The notes under the pieces are model-generated. The model did not search any database, was not told where the DNA came from, and saw only the letters and a list, made by a program, of their open reading frames with translations. This document shows, piece by piece, positions 42,745-51,260 of a DNA stretch of 60,229 nt (its first letter is position 1; every line of letters begins with the position of its first letter). The translations under genes and the position numbers were made by a program. The DNA comes from JAILLW01 sp045640905 (GTDB taxonomy: Bacteria; Bacillota; Clostridia; Lachnospirales; Lachnospiraceae): NCBI GenBank assembly GCA_045640905.1, contig JAZUFW010000035.1, forward strand, positions 1-60,229, written 5' to 3'.

Positions 42745-44195
42745 AAAAGAACCTCCGGATAAATACCTATCAGTACTGACAATACTGTCATAATGATAAT
42801 AGGTACCAGCATAATCATTTTGGGTTCTGCGGCCTTCGCGGCGGCAGATTCATCTTCGGGCACAAAATCTTTGCCCGGCAAAAATCCGTTAATTGATATC
42901 GGGAGCAGGTATCCTGCCGTCAGCAATGCTGAAATCAACAAAATCACAGGACCGAGCACTCCGAATACCTTTATTCCGGAATTGAGCGAGCCAACACACA
43001 AATACCACTTGCTGACAAATCCTCCCATGGGCGGAATTCCGATTAGTCCCAGTGAAACAATCGTGTAGCACCACAGCATTACGGGCATCTTTTTGCCGAT
43101 ACCCTTTAAGTCATCGACCTTGGTGGCACCCGTAATATAGATAATTGCTCCGGCGCACAAAAAGAGCGTACTCTTAATAAGCGCATGAGAAACAACATGC
43201 AATATGGAACCCTGCATGGCTTCGGCATCAACAACAAACAAGCCGAACAAAATATATGAAACCTGGCTGACTGTCGAATACGCCAGGCGCTTTTTCAAGA
43301 CCTTTTCGCGATAGGCAAGCATTGAGCCCAAAAATACCGTGATGAGTGAAAGAATAAGTACCACAGTCTGTACATAGGTTCCTGCAAAATTCGAAGCGCC
43401 GAAAATGTAATAAATCACACGAATTATTCCCAACACACCTGCCTTGACTATGATTCCGGACAAAACAGCCGATGCGGGCGCCGGTGCTACCGGGTGCGCC
43501 GTAGGTAACCATCCCTGCATGGGGAACATTCCGGCTTTAACCGAAAATCCCACAATCATCAAAAGCATCGATACCAAAAGAATGGGATTTTGAGCAATCG
43601 CTTCAGCGTTCAGTATTCCTCCGTCGGTAAAGGTCAGGAATTTGTCAGTTGCGTATGTGAATACAAAATACAATCCGAACAAAACCATATAGGCTCCGGC
43701 GAATGAATAAAACATATATTTAAGCGAAGCCATGATAGATTCACGTGACTGGTTATGCAGCACAAACGCAAACGAGCCGATGGTCATAAGTTCAAAGAAT
43801 GCATAATATGTAACAAGATTTCCCGCAAAGCATAATCCCATCAATATACCGAGAACCAGCAAGTAGAATCCGAAATACCGCTTGTTGTGCTCCTCGTGCT
43901 TCATATATTCGAAACTGTAGAAGCCGACAAGCAGCCAAACAAGCCCCATGATTCCGGCAAAAATCCGACCCATAATATCCAAATAAAAGGTGATTTTCAA
44001 GGCACCGGAAAGCGCAAACAAATCCATCGCGCCTTCAGGAAATGCATACACACAAGCCATAATCAGGACAAACTCTATGCATAAAACCGCGCCGGTAAAT
44101 ATGCATAACGCTTTTCTTTTTATTTTTTCCTCTTTAATAATCAAAAGAAAAAGGCCCGATAAAATTGGAAGTAAAACCGTAAATACCAAAAGCAT
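42741..44195 (-). CDS. Mrp/complex-I-type antiporter subunit (second)
   Basis: 484 residues, the usual MrpD length. Helix-5 Glu (AFFELMTIGSFAF) and helix-7 Lys (GFSVKAGMFPMQGWLPTAH) are present, then PAPASAVLSGIIVKAG. It most resembles MrpD/MbhH. The gene starts 13 bases after the 524-residue paralogue and is overlapped by the next. It provides one ion channel of the complex. Confidence 0.9.
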   Translation of the reverse strand: MLLVFTVLLPILSGLFLLIIKEEKIKRKALCIFTGAVLCIEFVLIMACVYAFPEGAMDLFALSGALKITFYLDIMGRIFAGIMGLVWLLVGFYSFEYMKHEEHNKRYFGFYLLVLGILMGLCFAGNLVTYYAFFELMTIGSFAFVLHNQSRESIMASLKYMFYSFAGAYMVLFGLYFVFTYATDKFLTFTDGGILNAEAIAQNPILLVSMLLMIVGFSVKAGMFPMQGWLPTAHPVAPAPASAVLSGIIVKAGVLGIIRVIYYIFGASNFAGTYVQTVVLILSLITVFLGSMLAYREKVLKKRLAYSTVSQVSYILFGLFVVDAEAMQGSILHVVSHALIKSTLFLCAGAIIYITGATKVDDLKGIGKKMPVMLWCYTIVSLGLIGIPPMGGFVSKWYLCVGSLNSGIKVFGVLGPVILLISALLTAGYLLPISINGFLPGKDFVPEDESAAAKAAEPKMIMLVPIIIMTVLSVLIGIYPEVLL

Positions 44196-44207
44196 AATGT
44201 CTCCGAA

Positions 44208-45782
44208 CTATTCAAATAATGACAATCCCGTCATTATTGTATTAAGTATCTGGTTTGAGCAAAGTCCCAAAGCCACGTTCAAAACTATAAAGCATATGAT
44301 AACCACACTGTAAAGCGGGCTATCCGAAAACTTAAAGGAATCCTTTTCTTCAACTACGCCGTTAATACCGATTCTTTGCGAAATCGTTCCCGTAGCCACA
44401 TCGGCCTGCGCACGGTTGGCGCTCATCTTACCTGCGGGCGTATAAATACGAAGAACTGTTTTCATAAAGTAAATCGCATTAAGTATCGTACTTATTCCCA
44501 AAACAATAAGTGAAGGGAACATCTTGAAATACTGCAAAGATGACGCAGCATCCATAAACTGCAGTTTGCTGACAAATCCGGAAAACAGCGGAATTCCGAC
44601 CATCGACAATGAGCCTACCAAAAAGCCTGCGCCGGCAATTTTATTTCTGTGAGCCGATCCGGTTAAATCAATAAATCTGCGCGAGCCTCTCGAAACATCC
44701 GTCAATCCGATTGCAGATATAAACAGCATGGATTTGGTAGCGGCATGTGACAAAATATGGAATATTGAAGCAACCATTCCGGCCGTAGTTCCCATGCCGA
44801 AGCCCATGTAAATATAACCTATCTGTGCTATTGAAGAGTATGCAATCATTCGGCGAATATCGTTTTCGCGGATGGCACTGACCGATCCTGAAATCATTGC
44901 AATAAGTCCGAATGCAAAAAGCACGTTCAAAATTCTCGAATCCTGAACAACTCCGAATCCGATTACACGGTAAAAAATCTTTATAAGCAGGAATATATAT
45001 CCTTTTGAAACAAGTGAACTCAAAATAGCCGCAGACGAAACCGTGGAATATCCGTAAGCATCGGGCAACCAACTGTGGAAAGGGAACAGTGCGCTCTTTA
45101 TGCAAAGGCCCGTAACCATCAATACAATTGCTACCGTAAGGGGGATTCTGTATTCTCCCGACAGAGCCAAGGCTGCTACCGATTCTTTGATATTACTCAT
45201 CAAAAGATGTCCCGTAATATCGTAAGTCATCATGATTCCGAGAAGCAGCATGCCGGAACCCAAAAGGCTCATAATCATATATCGAACGGCAGCTTCTATG
45301 GTACGACCGTTTTCTCGAATCATTATGAGACCGCAGGCTGCTATCGTGTTTATTTCCACGAATACATATGCGGTAAACAGGTCGTTGGTATAAACCAATG
45401 CCAAAAGCGAGCTGAAAAGCAAATCAACCAGGACATAGTATAAAAATTCCTTGCCCTCTGCTACTTCATCCTTCATTTTATGACGTCCGCCGAATATGGA
45501 CAGAATCATGATAATACTGAAGAATAAAGCCATACCGGCCTCCAACGGGCCGAAACGTATTTCATTTCCCCAAGGAGCCGGGAATTTACCCATCACATAA
45601 ACATAGGACTGTCCCTGCTGCAAAGTATATATGAGTGTCATAAGTGACATGAATCCGACAGCAATAATAAGTATCGCATTCATCGCTCTGGCAGCTTTTT
45701 TCTTAAGACCGGAACTAATTATCGCCGCAAACATGCAGGCGAGTATAGATATTGCCGGGAAGTTCCGAACAAAATCCATCAC
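44208..45782 (-). CDS. Mrp/complex-I-type antiporter subunit (first)
   Basis: 524 residues. Helix-5 Glu (VFVEINTIAACGL) and helix-7 Lys (GLCIKSALFPFHSWLPDAY) are present. The segment after, STVSSAAILSSLVSKGY, differs from the PAP-x-SALLSG of the others, so this paralogue may have a different coupling ion or partner. About 14 helices. Its start overlaps the MnhC gene by 4 bases, placing it where mrpD or mbhH normally sits. Confidence 0.88.
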   Translation of the reverse strand: MMDFVRNFPAISILACMFAAIISSGLKKKAARAMNAILIIAVGFMSLMTLIYTLQQGQSYVYVMGKFPAPWGNEIRFGPLEAGMALFFSIIMILSIFGGRHKMKDEVAEGKEFLYYVLVDLLFSSLLALVYTNDLFTAYVFVEINTIAACGLIMIRENGRTIEAAVRYMIMSLLGSGMLLLGIMMTYDITGHLLMSNIKESVAALALSGEYRIPLTVAIVLMVTGLCIKSALFPFHSWLPDAYGYSTVSSAAILSSLVSKGYIFLLIKIFYRVIGFGVVQDSRILNVLFAFGLIAMISGSVSAIRENDIRRMIAYSSIAQIGYIYMGFGMGTTAGMVASIFHILSHAATKSMLFISAIGLTDVSRGSRRFIDLTGSAHRNKIAGAGFLVGSLSMVGIPLFSGFVSKLQFMDAASSLQYFKMFPSLIVLGISTILNAIYFMKTVLRIYTPAGKMSANRAQADVATGTISQRIGINGVVEEKDSFKFSDSPLYSVVIICFIVLNVALGLCSNQILNTIMTGLSLFE

Positions 45783-46153
45783 AGGCCCTCCTTCTTAAGT
45801 TGCATCGAAATTTCATCAAGATTCAGCGTATGATAACGCTTGTACAAACGTATGGTCAGCGACAGCATCAGTGCCGTAACAGACACCGATACGACAATAC
45901 CCGTCAGTACCAGGCCCGAGGGAATCGGGTTAATATATGCATCAACACTCTGAACTCCGTCAACCACTATAGGTGCCACGTGGCCTCTGATGTATCCCTT
46001 TTCTGCCAAAAACAGATACATACCGGAATCCATAATGTTCAATCCGATAATTTTTTTAATTAAGTTCGGCTGAAGCAGCAGATTGGCAAATCCAATGGCA
46101 AACAAAATCATGGATGCGGCTTCGCCGTAATTGAGCATTAAATTCGAACCCAT
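45779..46153 (-). CDS. mnhC: MnhC/MrpC (NuoK-like) antiporter subunit
   Basis: 124 residues, three helices, NuoK fold. NLIKKIIGLNIMDSGMYLFL is the family signature and holds the membrane-embedded charged residues. It forms the link between the small subunits and the antiporter subunits. It shares one base with the mnhB-like gene upstream and overlaps the next by 4. Confidence 0.9.
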   Translation of the reverse strand: MGSNLMLNYGEAASMILFAIGFANLLLQPNLIKKIIGLNIMDSGMYLFLAEKGYIRGHVAPIVVDGVQSVDAYINPIPSGLVLTGIVVSVSVTALMLSLTIRLYKRYHTLNLDEISMQLKKEGL

Positions 46154-47100
46154 TACAGGCCTCCTCTTCTGAACAATGCGTAAAAAGCGTACATGGTGCA
46201 GGCAACCTCTATTCCGACAGCTATGTCGATAGGCAGAATAATACCGCCCGACAAAATAGCTCCGGGGATACCCAGCGGAATATGGTTTTCAATACCGTTG
46301 GCTCCCAACAAATAGAAATACGTTCCTATGCAGCCATACATACAAAGTGCTGTAATTTTAGCGACATGATAAACATGTTCGTTAAAGAATCGCTGTGTCT
46401 TTTTAAACCCAAAAGCACTGACATACAAAATAAGTCCTGCGCCCAGGATAGAGCCTCCGGAAAATCCTCCGCCCGGAGAAAGCTGTCCGTTTAATACCAC
46501 ATATATCCCGAAAATGAAAATCATGGGGCACAAAAACTTGGCCACGGTTTGCAAAATCGCATCGTTTTTGGGCTCCAGTTTTCGGTCATTGGTTATTTCT
46601 GCCTTTTTCAATACCTTGTCTTCGAGCATCAGCAGAATCATGACGCAGCAGGTAGCTATGAACAATACATTTGTTTCTCCGAACGTATCAAAAGCTCTGT
46701 ATGTCAAAATCATACCCGCAACAATATTCGTAGCACCGGTTTCCTGCAAACCGTTTTCAATATATCTTTGTGAAACAACCGAACTGTTGGCAGGCGTTCC
46801 CGGATCTCCGACAGGCGGCAGATATGATACCGTAACTACCAAAGCCAGCGCCAGGCATATGCAAAACAGTACTGCGCTTACACGGTATATCCACTTATAC
46901 GCAATTAATTCCTTATTTTGCGTAACATCATATACCTGATACGTAACCTTTGCCTTGGCTATTTCTATATCCATCTGGCTCGGTTCTTTCTTCTTAATGT
47001 CCTCATAGGATTTCTTCATATGAAGATTTTCGTATAGAAGATCCTCATCGCCGTCAAACCATCTTCGGAATTTCGATTTGGTGATTTTTTCGTCACTCAT
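46153..47100 (-). CDS. Fused MbhE-like and MnhB (MrpB) subunit
   Basis: 315 residues. A hydrophilic N-terminus (1-75) is followed by one helix and an MbhE-like segment with SYLPPVGDPG and the strongly conserved YRAFDTFGE. Residues about 185-315 form a four-helix MnhB domain with GGGFSGGSILGAGL. In archaeal Mbh these are separate MbhE and MbhF genes, so this is a fusion. MbhE-like sequence also forms the end of full-length MrpA, which is missing from this operon. Confidence 0.85.
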   Translation of the reverse strand: MSDEKITKSKFRRWFDGDEDLLYENLHMKKSYEDIKKKEPSQMDIEIAKAKVTYQVYDVTQNKELIAYKWIYRVSAVLFCICLALALVVTVSYLPPVGDPGTPANSSVVSQRYIENGLQETGATNIVAGMILTYRAFDTFGETNVLFIATCCVMILLMLEDKVLKKAEITNDRKLEPKNDAILQTVAKFLCPMIFIFGIYVVLNGQLSPGGGFSGGSILGAGLILYVSAFGFKKTQRFFNEHVYHVAKITALCMYGCIGTYFYLLGANGIENHIPLGIPGAILSGGIILPIDIAVGIEVACTMYAFYALFRRGGL

Positions 47101-47102
47101 GC

Positions 47103-47501
47103 CTAGTTTCGATCCTCCTTTTTGACAACGTATCCTTCTTCGTCAACCATATTTACAACGCCTTCATCAAAATCTTCGCCATCGGCATCATCCGAAATCT
47201 GTGCCATCATGGCTTCGAGTTCTTCCTTCGTAGGCTCGTCATCGTCGTCATCCTCTTCGGGATTGTGAAGCATTCCGTGAATTTTCTTTAACGTGACAAA
47301 GAAAAGAATGGATGTAACTCCGGCTCCGACAGCCGCTTCCGTAATAGCGAGGTCCGGAGATTCCAAAAGCATCCAAATAATACTCATAACCAGACTGTAG
47401 GCCATAAATATGAGTACCGAGTTAAGCAGATTTTTTGAAAATGTAACCGAAACAGCACATACAATGAGGATTCCCAAAAGTATGAGCGTAAAAACTGTCA
47501 T
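47103..47501 (-). CDS. MbhD/DUF4040 subunit
   Basis: 132 residues. Three helices with PDLAITEAAVGAGVTSILFF, the DUF4040/MbhD signature equivalent to part of the C-terminus of MrpA. An unusual Asp/Glu-rich cytoplasmic tail (about 85-132) follows the last helix. It shares one base with the mnhG gene. Standalone MbhD marks the operon as Mbh-like rather than Bacillus Mrp-like. Confidence 0.87.
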   Translation of the reverse strand: MTVFTLILLGILIVCAVSVTFSKNLLNSVLIFMAYSLVMSIIWMLLESPDLAITEAAVGAGVTSILFFVTLKKIHGMLHNPEEDDDDDEPTKEELEAMMAQISDDADGEDFDEGVVNMVDEEGYVVKKEDRN

Positions 47502-47839
47502 TATTCCAAATCCTCCCTGTCAATTTCCAAGCTGACATGTTCCTTTATGTCTTCGTTCGTAGCAACCTCCAATCGCGAAATCAGATGTGAGGCTGTGGGA
47601 GACGCAAACCACAAAAACACAACTATAAGTAATAATTTGGCGGAAGTAAAATTAATTCCGTTAATAAAAATCAACCCGAAAAGAACCATGAAGATACCCA
47701 GCGTATCTCCCATACCGGCTGCATGCATTCTGTTAAGAATATATTTGAATTTGCTGAATCCGATAATCTCAAATAAGAAAATAATAATTCCGAGGAAAAG
47801 TAATATAAGTCCGATTATCGTTGTAATCAATTTAATCAT
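47501..47839 (-). CDS. mnhG: MnhG/MrpG subunit
   Basis: 112 residues, three helices. RMHAAGMGDTLGIFMVLFGL is the PhaG/MnhG hallmark. A small structural subunit of the antiporter. It overlaps mnhF by 4 bases and shares one base with the DUF4040 gene. Confidence 0.9.
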   Translation of the reverse strand: MIKLITTIIGLILLFLGIIIFLFEIIGFSKFKYILNRMHAAGMGDTLGIFMVLFGLIFINGINFTSAKLLLIVVFLWFASPTASHLISRLEVATNEDIKEHVSLEIDREDLE

Positions 47840-48183
47840 TTCGTTTCCTCCCCGCCATTATCTGATGCACAGTTTTGCGCATTTTTAGCTTCCTTGCTCT
47901 TTTTTTCACGATAAACGCCCAGATAAACCTTACATAAAACCACAACCGCAAGGAAACTGATCATCGCGTAAATAAGGCAGATATCCGCCAGATAACCTTC
48001 TGCCATTTTAACTGCCAGAATAGCTATGATACCCATAACTATCGTCCCCATCATGTTTACACAGACTATTCTGTCGGCAACTCTTGGTCCTATTACCGCC
48101 CTAATTAAGCATAAAAGCAGCAATATCGCCATTATTATCAAAACAACCGTAAAAATATTATCGAGAATCACGCTTAAGTTCAT
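47836..48183 (-). CDS. mnhF: MnhF/MrpF subunit
   Basis: 115 residues, three helices. RAVIGPRVADRIVCVNMMGT is the family signature. The C-terminal tail is hydrophilic and longer than usual. It overlaps mnhE and mnhG by 4 bases each. Confidence 0.9.
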   Translation of the reverse strand: MNLSVILDNIFTVVLIIMAILLLLCLIRAVIGPRVADRIVCVNMMGTIVMGIIAILAVKMAEGYLADICLIYAMISFLAVVVLCKVYLGVYREKKSKEAKNAQNCASDNGGEETK

Positions 48184-48659
48184 TCTTCGTCACCTCCGGT
48201 TTCAAGTTTCGATAAAAGGCGTTCAAAAATAAAGCTTCCGTCGTCATCGAATACAAAGCTTTTATCTATGGCATTTACTATTAATTCATCATCTTTCAGT
48301 GAAATGGTGATAGTCCCCGGAGTCAGGGTTATCGAATTGGACAAAAGAACTCTGCAGACTTTTGTTTTTAACGAGGTGTGATATTTGAAAATAACAGGTT
48401 TTAGCTCATACTCCTGCTTAATTACGATATACTTGGCCATCTGGGCATTGGCTTTAATAATTTCCCAAACCAAAATGACTATATAATAAAGAAATCTCGG
48501 AACTTTCTTTATGATAGCAATATCTTTTTTGACGGAATATCCCATAAATATGCAACAGAATGCATACATGCCTGCGGATATTGCCACTCCGAAAATAGCT
48601 ATCTCAAGCGTAAATGCGCCGTTAAATATTATCCAAAACAAAAAGTATAATAAAAACAT
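48180..48659 (-). CDS. mnhE: MnhE/MrpE subunit
   Basis: 159 residues, two N-terminal helices and a cytoplasmic beta domain with SITLTPGTITISL, which defines PhaE/MrpE. The first gene of the ten-gene operon, with GGAG six bases before the ATG and a promoter about 20 bases upstream. The order E-F-G-D-(E/F)-G-H follows archaeal mbhA-H, without the hydrogenase genes mbhJKLMN. Confidence 0.9.
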   Translation of the reverse strand: MFLLYFLFWIIFNGAFTLEIAIFGVAISAGMYAFCCIFMGYSVKKDIAIIKKVPRFLYYIVILVWEIIKANAQMAKYIVIKQEYELKPVIFKYHTSLKTKVCRVLLSNSITLTPGTITISLKDDELIVNAIDKSFVFDDDGSFIFERLLSKLETGGDEE

Positions 48660-48682
48660 ATCACATCTCCATAATCGACTTT

Positions 48683-48710
48683 ATTATACTATGTTGTATA
48701 CAAAATTCAA
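48683..48710 (-). promoter_or_regulatory. Promoter of the Mrp-like operon
   Basis: Minus-strand TTGAAT (48710-48705) with a 16-base spacer, or CTTGAA with 17, then TATAAT (48688-48683). The spacer contains the GntR-type palindrome. Confidence 0.75.
48694..48703. promoter_or_regulatory. GntR-type operator TTGTATACAA between -35 and -10 of the Mrp promoter
   Basis: Identical to the ten bases at 34978-34987 and followed by AAA there as well. A repressor bound between the two promoter boxes would exclude RNA polymerase. The probable ligand-dependent repressor is the FCD regulator at 33308-34009. Confidence 0.65.
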
Positions 48711-48741
48711 GTTTTGAGCATTTTTATACAAAATATAGTAA

Positions 48742-48765
48742 AAGCCCCCGAATATTCGGGGGCTT
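48742..48765. terminator. Terminator of the uracil permease gene
   Basis: AAGCCCCCGAAT and ATTCGGGGGCTT form a perfect 24-base palindrome with A/T flanks, downstream of the minus-strand permease. Confidence 0.85.
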
Positions 48766-48810
48766 AAATACTATGTTCAAACCTATAAATCGGTTATAGT
48801 CAACCGCTTA

Positions 48811-50232
48811 CTACTCTTCTTCGGGAGCGTTCTTCAAAATAAGGTTTGTGATGATACCTAAAATAAGCGCACATGCAACTTCCGTAATTGTTACGGAACC
48901 GAAGTTAAGTGTCAGTCCGCCGATACCAGCGATCAAAATAACAGATACAACGAAGAGGTTCTTGTTCTTATTAAGGTCAACCTGCTGAACCATCTTAAGA
49001 CCTGAAACTGCAATGAATCCGTAAAGAGCCATACATACACCACCCATTACGCATGAAGGAATGGAATTAACGAATGCGATAAAAGGTGAAATGAAAGAAA
49101 TCAATATAGCACCTACTGCAGCCGCAATGATGGTATAAACAGAAGCGTTCTTTGTGATGGCAACACATCCGATTGATTCACCGTATGTTGTGTTGGGACA
49201 TCCACCGAAGAATGCACCTACCATGGAACCGACACCATCACCGAGCAATGTTCTGTGAAGTCCGGGCTCCTTTAACAAATCTCTTTCAATAATAGAAGAA
49301 ATATTCTTGTGGTCAGCAATGTGCTCTGCAAAAACAACGAATGCAACGGGAATGTATGCTGCAGCGATTGTTCCGATATATGCACCGTTCAATTCACCGA
49401 ATCCGCCGAGTGCTGTAATAAATGTAAACTCGGGAACAGCAAAGAAAGTCTTTACTGAAACGCCGCCGTCAACAAGGGCCTTGAAGGAATCAAAGCTGAG
49501 AAGTTTGATTGCATCACAGCCTGTAGCGTTTCCGATAATGGTCATTACAAGGCAGAATCCGTATCCTGCCAAGATACCGTAAATAAAAGGAATAAGCTTT
49601 CCTGATTTTTTGCCGTATACTGAGCAAACCATGGTAACTATTAATGTAACCAAACCTGCAAGCAAAGCTATAAGCGGGCTTGCAACAGATTTCATTTCAA
49701 TTTCTTCGGCAATCACGGGGGAACCGCTGGTCATGTCTACCACATACTTGATAACAGCTTCCTTAACGCCACCGGTAGTGATATCACCGACAGCATTTCC
49801 TGCAAGTGACAGACCTATGATGGCAACTGTGGGTCCGATAACAACTGCAGGCATTAATTTGTTAATCCATTCAACGCCGGCTTTGCTGACAATGATAGCT
49901 ATGATAACGTATACCAAACCTGCGAAAACCGCACCGAGGATAAGTCCTAAATATCCGAGTGCCATTGATGCTGCGCCACCGAAGGCTGCAAACATAGAAC
50001 CCATAAATGCAAAAGATGATCCCAAAAATACGGGACTCTTTTTCTGAGTAAACAGAACATAAATCAAAGTACCGCAGCCTGCTCCGAATAATGCTGCTGC
50101 AGAAGACATGTTGTTTCCTATAATAATGGGAACAACCAATGTTGCTGTCATGATAGCCAACAACTGCTGAATTGCGAAGATAACCAAAGCACCGAACTTG
50201 GGCTTATCTTCAACCTGATAAATAAGTTTCAT
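48811..50232 (-). CDS. uraA: Uracil permease (NCS2 family)
   Basis: 473 residues, about 14 helices. It imports uracil with protons. NCS2 features are visible: QQLLAIMTATLVVPIIIG in helix 1, the substrate-site region AEHIADHKNIS (His-Glu rich helix 8), and GCPNTTYGESIG in helix 10. The ATG at 50232 follows GGGAGG, which rules out the longer frame. It is divergent from upp, whose product uses the imported uracil, so uracil specificity is favoured over xanthine. Confidence 0.92.
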   Translation of the reverse strand: MKLIYQVEDKPKFGALVIFAIQQLLAIMTATLVVPIIIGNNMSSAAALFGAGCGTLIYVLFTQKKSPVFLGSSFAFMGSMFAAFGGAASMALGYLGLILGAVFAGLVYVIIAIIVSKAGVEWINKLMPAVVIGPTVAIIGLSLAGNAVGDITTGGVKEAVIKYVVDMTSGSPVIAEEIEMKSVASPLIALLAGLVTLIVTMVCSVYGKKSGKLIPFIYGILAGYGFCLVMTIIGNATGCDAIKLLSFDSFKALVDGGVSVKTFFAVPEFTFITALGGFGELNGAYIGTIAAAYIPVAFVVFAEHIADHKNISSIIERDLLKEPGLHRTLLGDGVGSMVGAFFGGCPNTTYGESIGCVAITKNASVYTIIAAAVGAILISFISPFIAFVNSIPSCVMGGVCMALYGFIAVSGLKMVQQVDLNKNKNLFVVSVILIAGIGGLTLNFGSVTITEVACALILGIITNLILKNAPEEE

Positions 50233-50331
50233 GAGAACCTCCCTACTATAATAGATAATTAGATTTCGCCCGTCATTTGGCAAAACAGATTTTTGACACG
50301 AAAGATGGGCGATACATACTCACCAAAAAAC
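50233..50331 (-). promoter_or_regulatory. Leader region of the uracil permease gene
   Basis: A leader of about 93 bases in which CGCCC and GGGCG (about 50308 and 50271) can pair at a distance. I see no PyrR box consensus. A regulatory hairpin is possible but weakly supported. Confidence 0.25.
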
Positions 50332-50360
50332 AGTATAAGAGATAAATAGAAAATTTACAA
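50332..50360 (-). promoter_or_regulatory. Promoter of the uracil permease gene
   Basis: Minus-strand TTGTAA (50360-50355), 17-base spacer, TATACT (50337-50332), start near 50325. Confidence 0.65.
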
Positions 50361-50449
50361 TTAAAATTTCCCAAAAAACACTATATGTGTTAAAATATAT
50401 CAAAACAAACCACAATACGTTGTATATAAAATAGAAAGGGTATAGTTTT

Positions 50450-51097
50450 ATGGAACAGTTTAACGAAATGGAAAATGTATTTATTTTGGATCATCCGCTG
50501 ATTCAGCACAAGATTTCTTTACTTCGTGATTCCGCTACGGGAACAAACGAATTTCGTAAATTAATCGAAGAAATCGCAATGCTGATGGGATACGAGGCAT
50601 TAAGAGATTTGCCTTTAAAAGAGGTAGAAATCGAAACCCCCATTGAAAAGTGCATGACTCCGATGATAGCAGGAAAGAAACTGGCAATCGTTCCTATTTT
50701 AAGAGCCGGTTTGGGAATGGTAGGCGGAATCTTGAGCCTGTGCCCTACAGCAAAAGTTGGTCACATCGGTCTTTACAGAGATCATGAGACTCATGAACCT
50801 CATGAATATTACTGCAAATTGCCTGAACCCATCGAACAGAGAACAATCGTTGTTTTGGATCCCATGCTTGCAACCGGCGGTTCCGGTTCAGAAGCAGTCG
50901 GCTTCATCAAGCAGCACGGCGGCAAGAATATTAAGTTCATGTGCATTATTGCAGCTCCCGAAGGATTAAAGAAACTGCATGAAGCACATCCCGACATTCA
51001 GATTTATGTCGGACATCTCGACAGATGCTTGAATGAAGATGCTTACATCTGCCCCGGCTTGGGTGATGCCGGTGACCGTATATTCGGTACAAAATAG
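50450..51097 (+). CDS. upp: Uracil phosphoribosyltransferase
   Basis: 215 residues. It joins uracil to PRPP to make UMP in pyrimidine salvage. Seen: the PRPP loop DPMLATGGSGSEA, RAGLGMV, and the uracil-binding C-terminus YICPGLGDAGDRIFGTK. GAAAGG lies about ten bases before the ATG. Divergent from the uracil permease, forming a salvage pair. I could not place a convincing promoter. Confidence 0.96.
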   Translation: MEQFNEMENVFILDHPLIQHKISLLRDSATGTNEFRKLIEEIAMLMGYEALRDLPLKEVEIETPIEKCMTPMIAGKKLAIVPILRAGLGMVGGILSLCPTAKVGHIGLYRDHETHEPHEYYCKLPEPIEQRTIVVLDPMLATGGSGSEAVGFIKQHGGKNIKFMCIIAAPEGLKKLHEAHPDIQIYVGHLDRCLNEDAYICPGLGDAGDRIFGTK

Positions 51098-51110
51098 TGA
51101 TTTTACTTAT

Positions 51111-51142
51111 TCGAGCAGGGAGGAAACTTCCTGCTCGATTTA
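51111..51142 (+). terminator. Terminator after upp
   Basis: TCGAGCAGG and CCTGCTCGA form the stem, followed by a modest T-rich stretch. Confidence 0.65.
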
Positions 51143-51260
51143 AATACAGTTCACATAAACGGCATTATCCTTTTTTACCCTAATGTCGTATATTAATTTG
51201 TCCGATATCATTATCGGCGTGTACAAATGCCTTTTGATACACTAATTAAGGAGAGAATTT

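Noticed and set aside
39353..48659. Membrane-bound hydrogenase or complex I operon
   Set aside because: No NiFe large or small subunit and no NADH or ferredoxin module is present; only ion-translocating membrane subunits.
50281..50310. TTGACA as the upp promoter -35 box
   Set aside because: No acceptable -10 hexamer lies at the right distance, and it would give an overlong leader.
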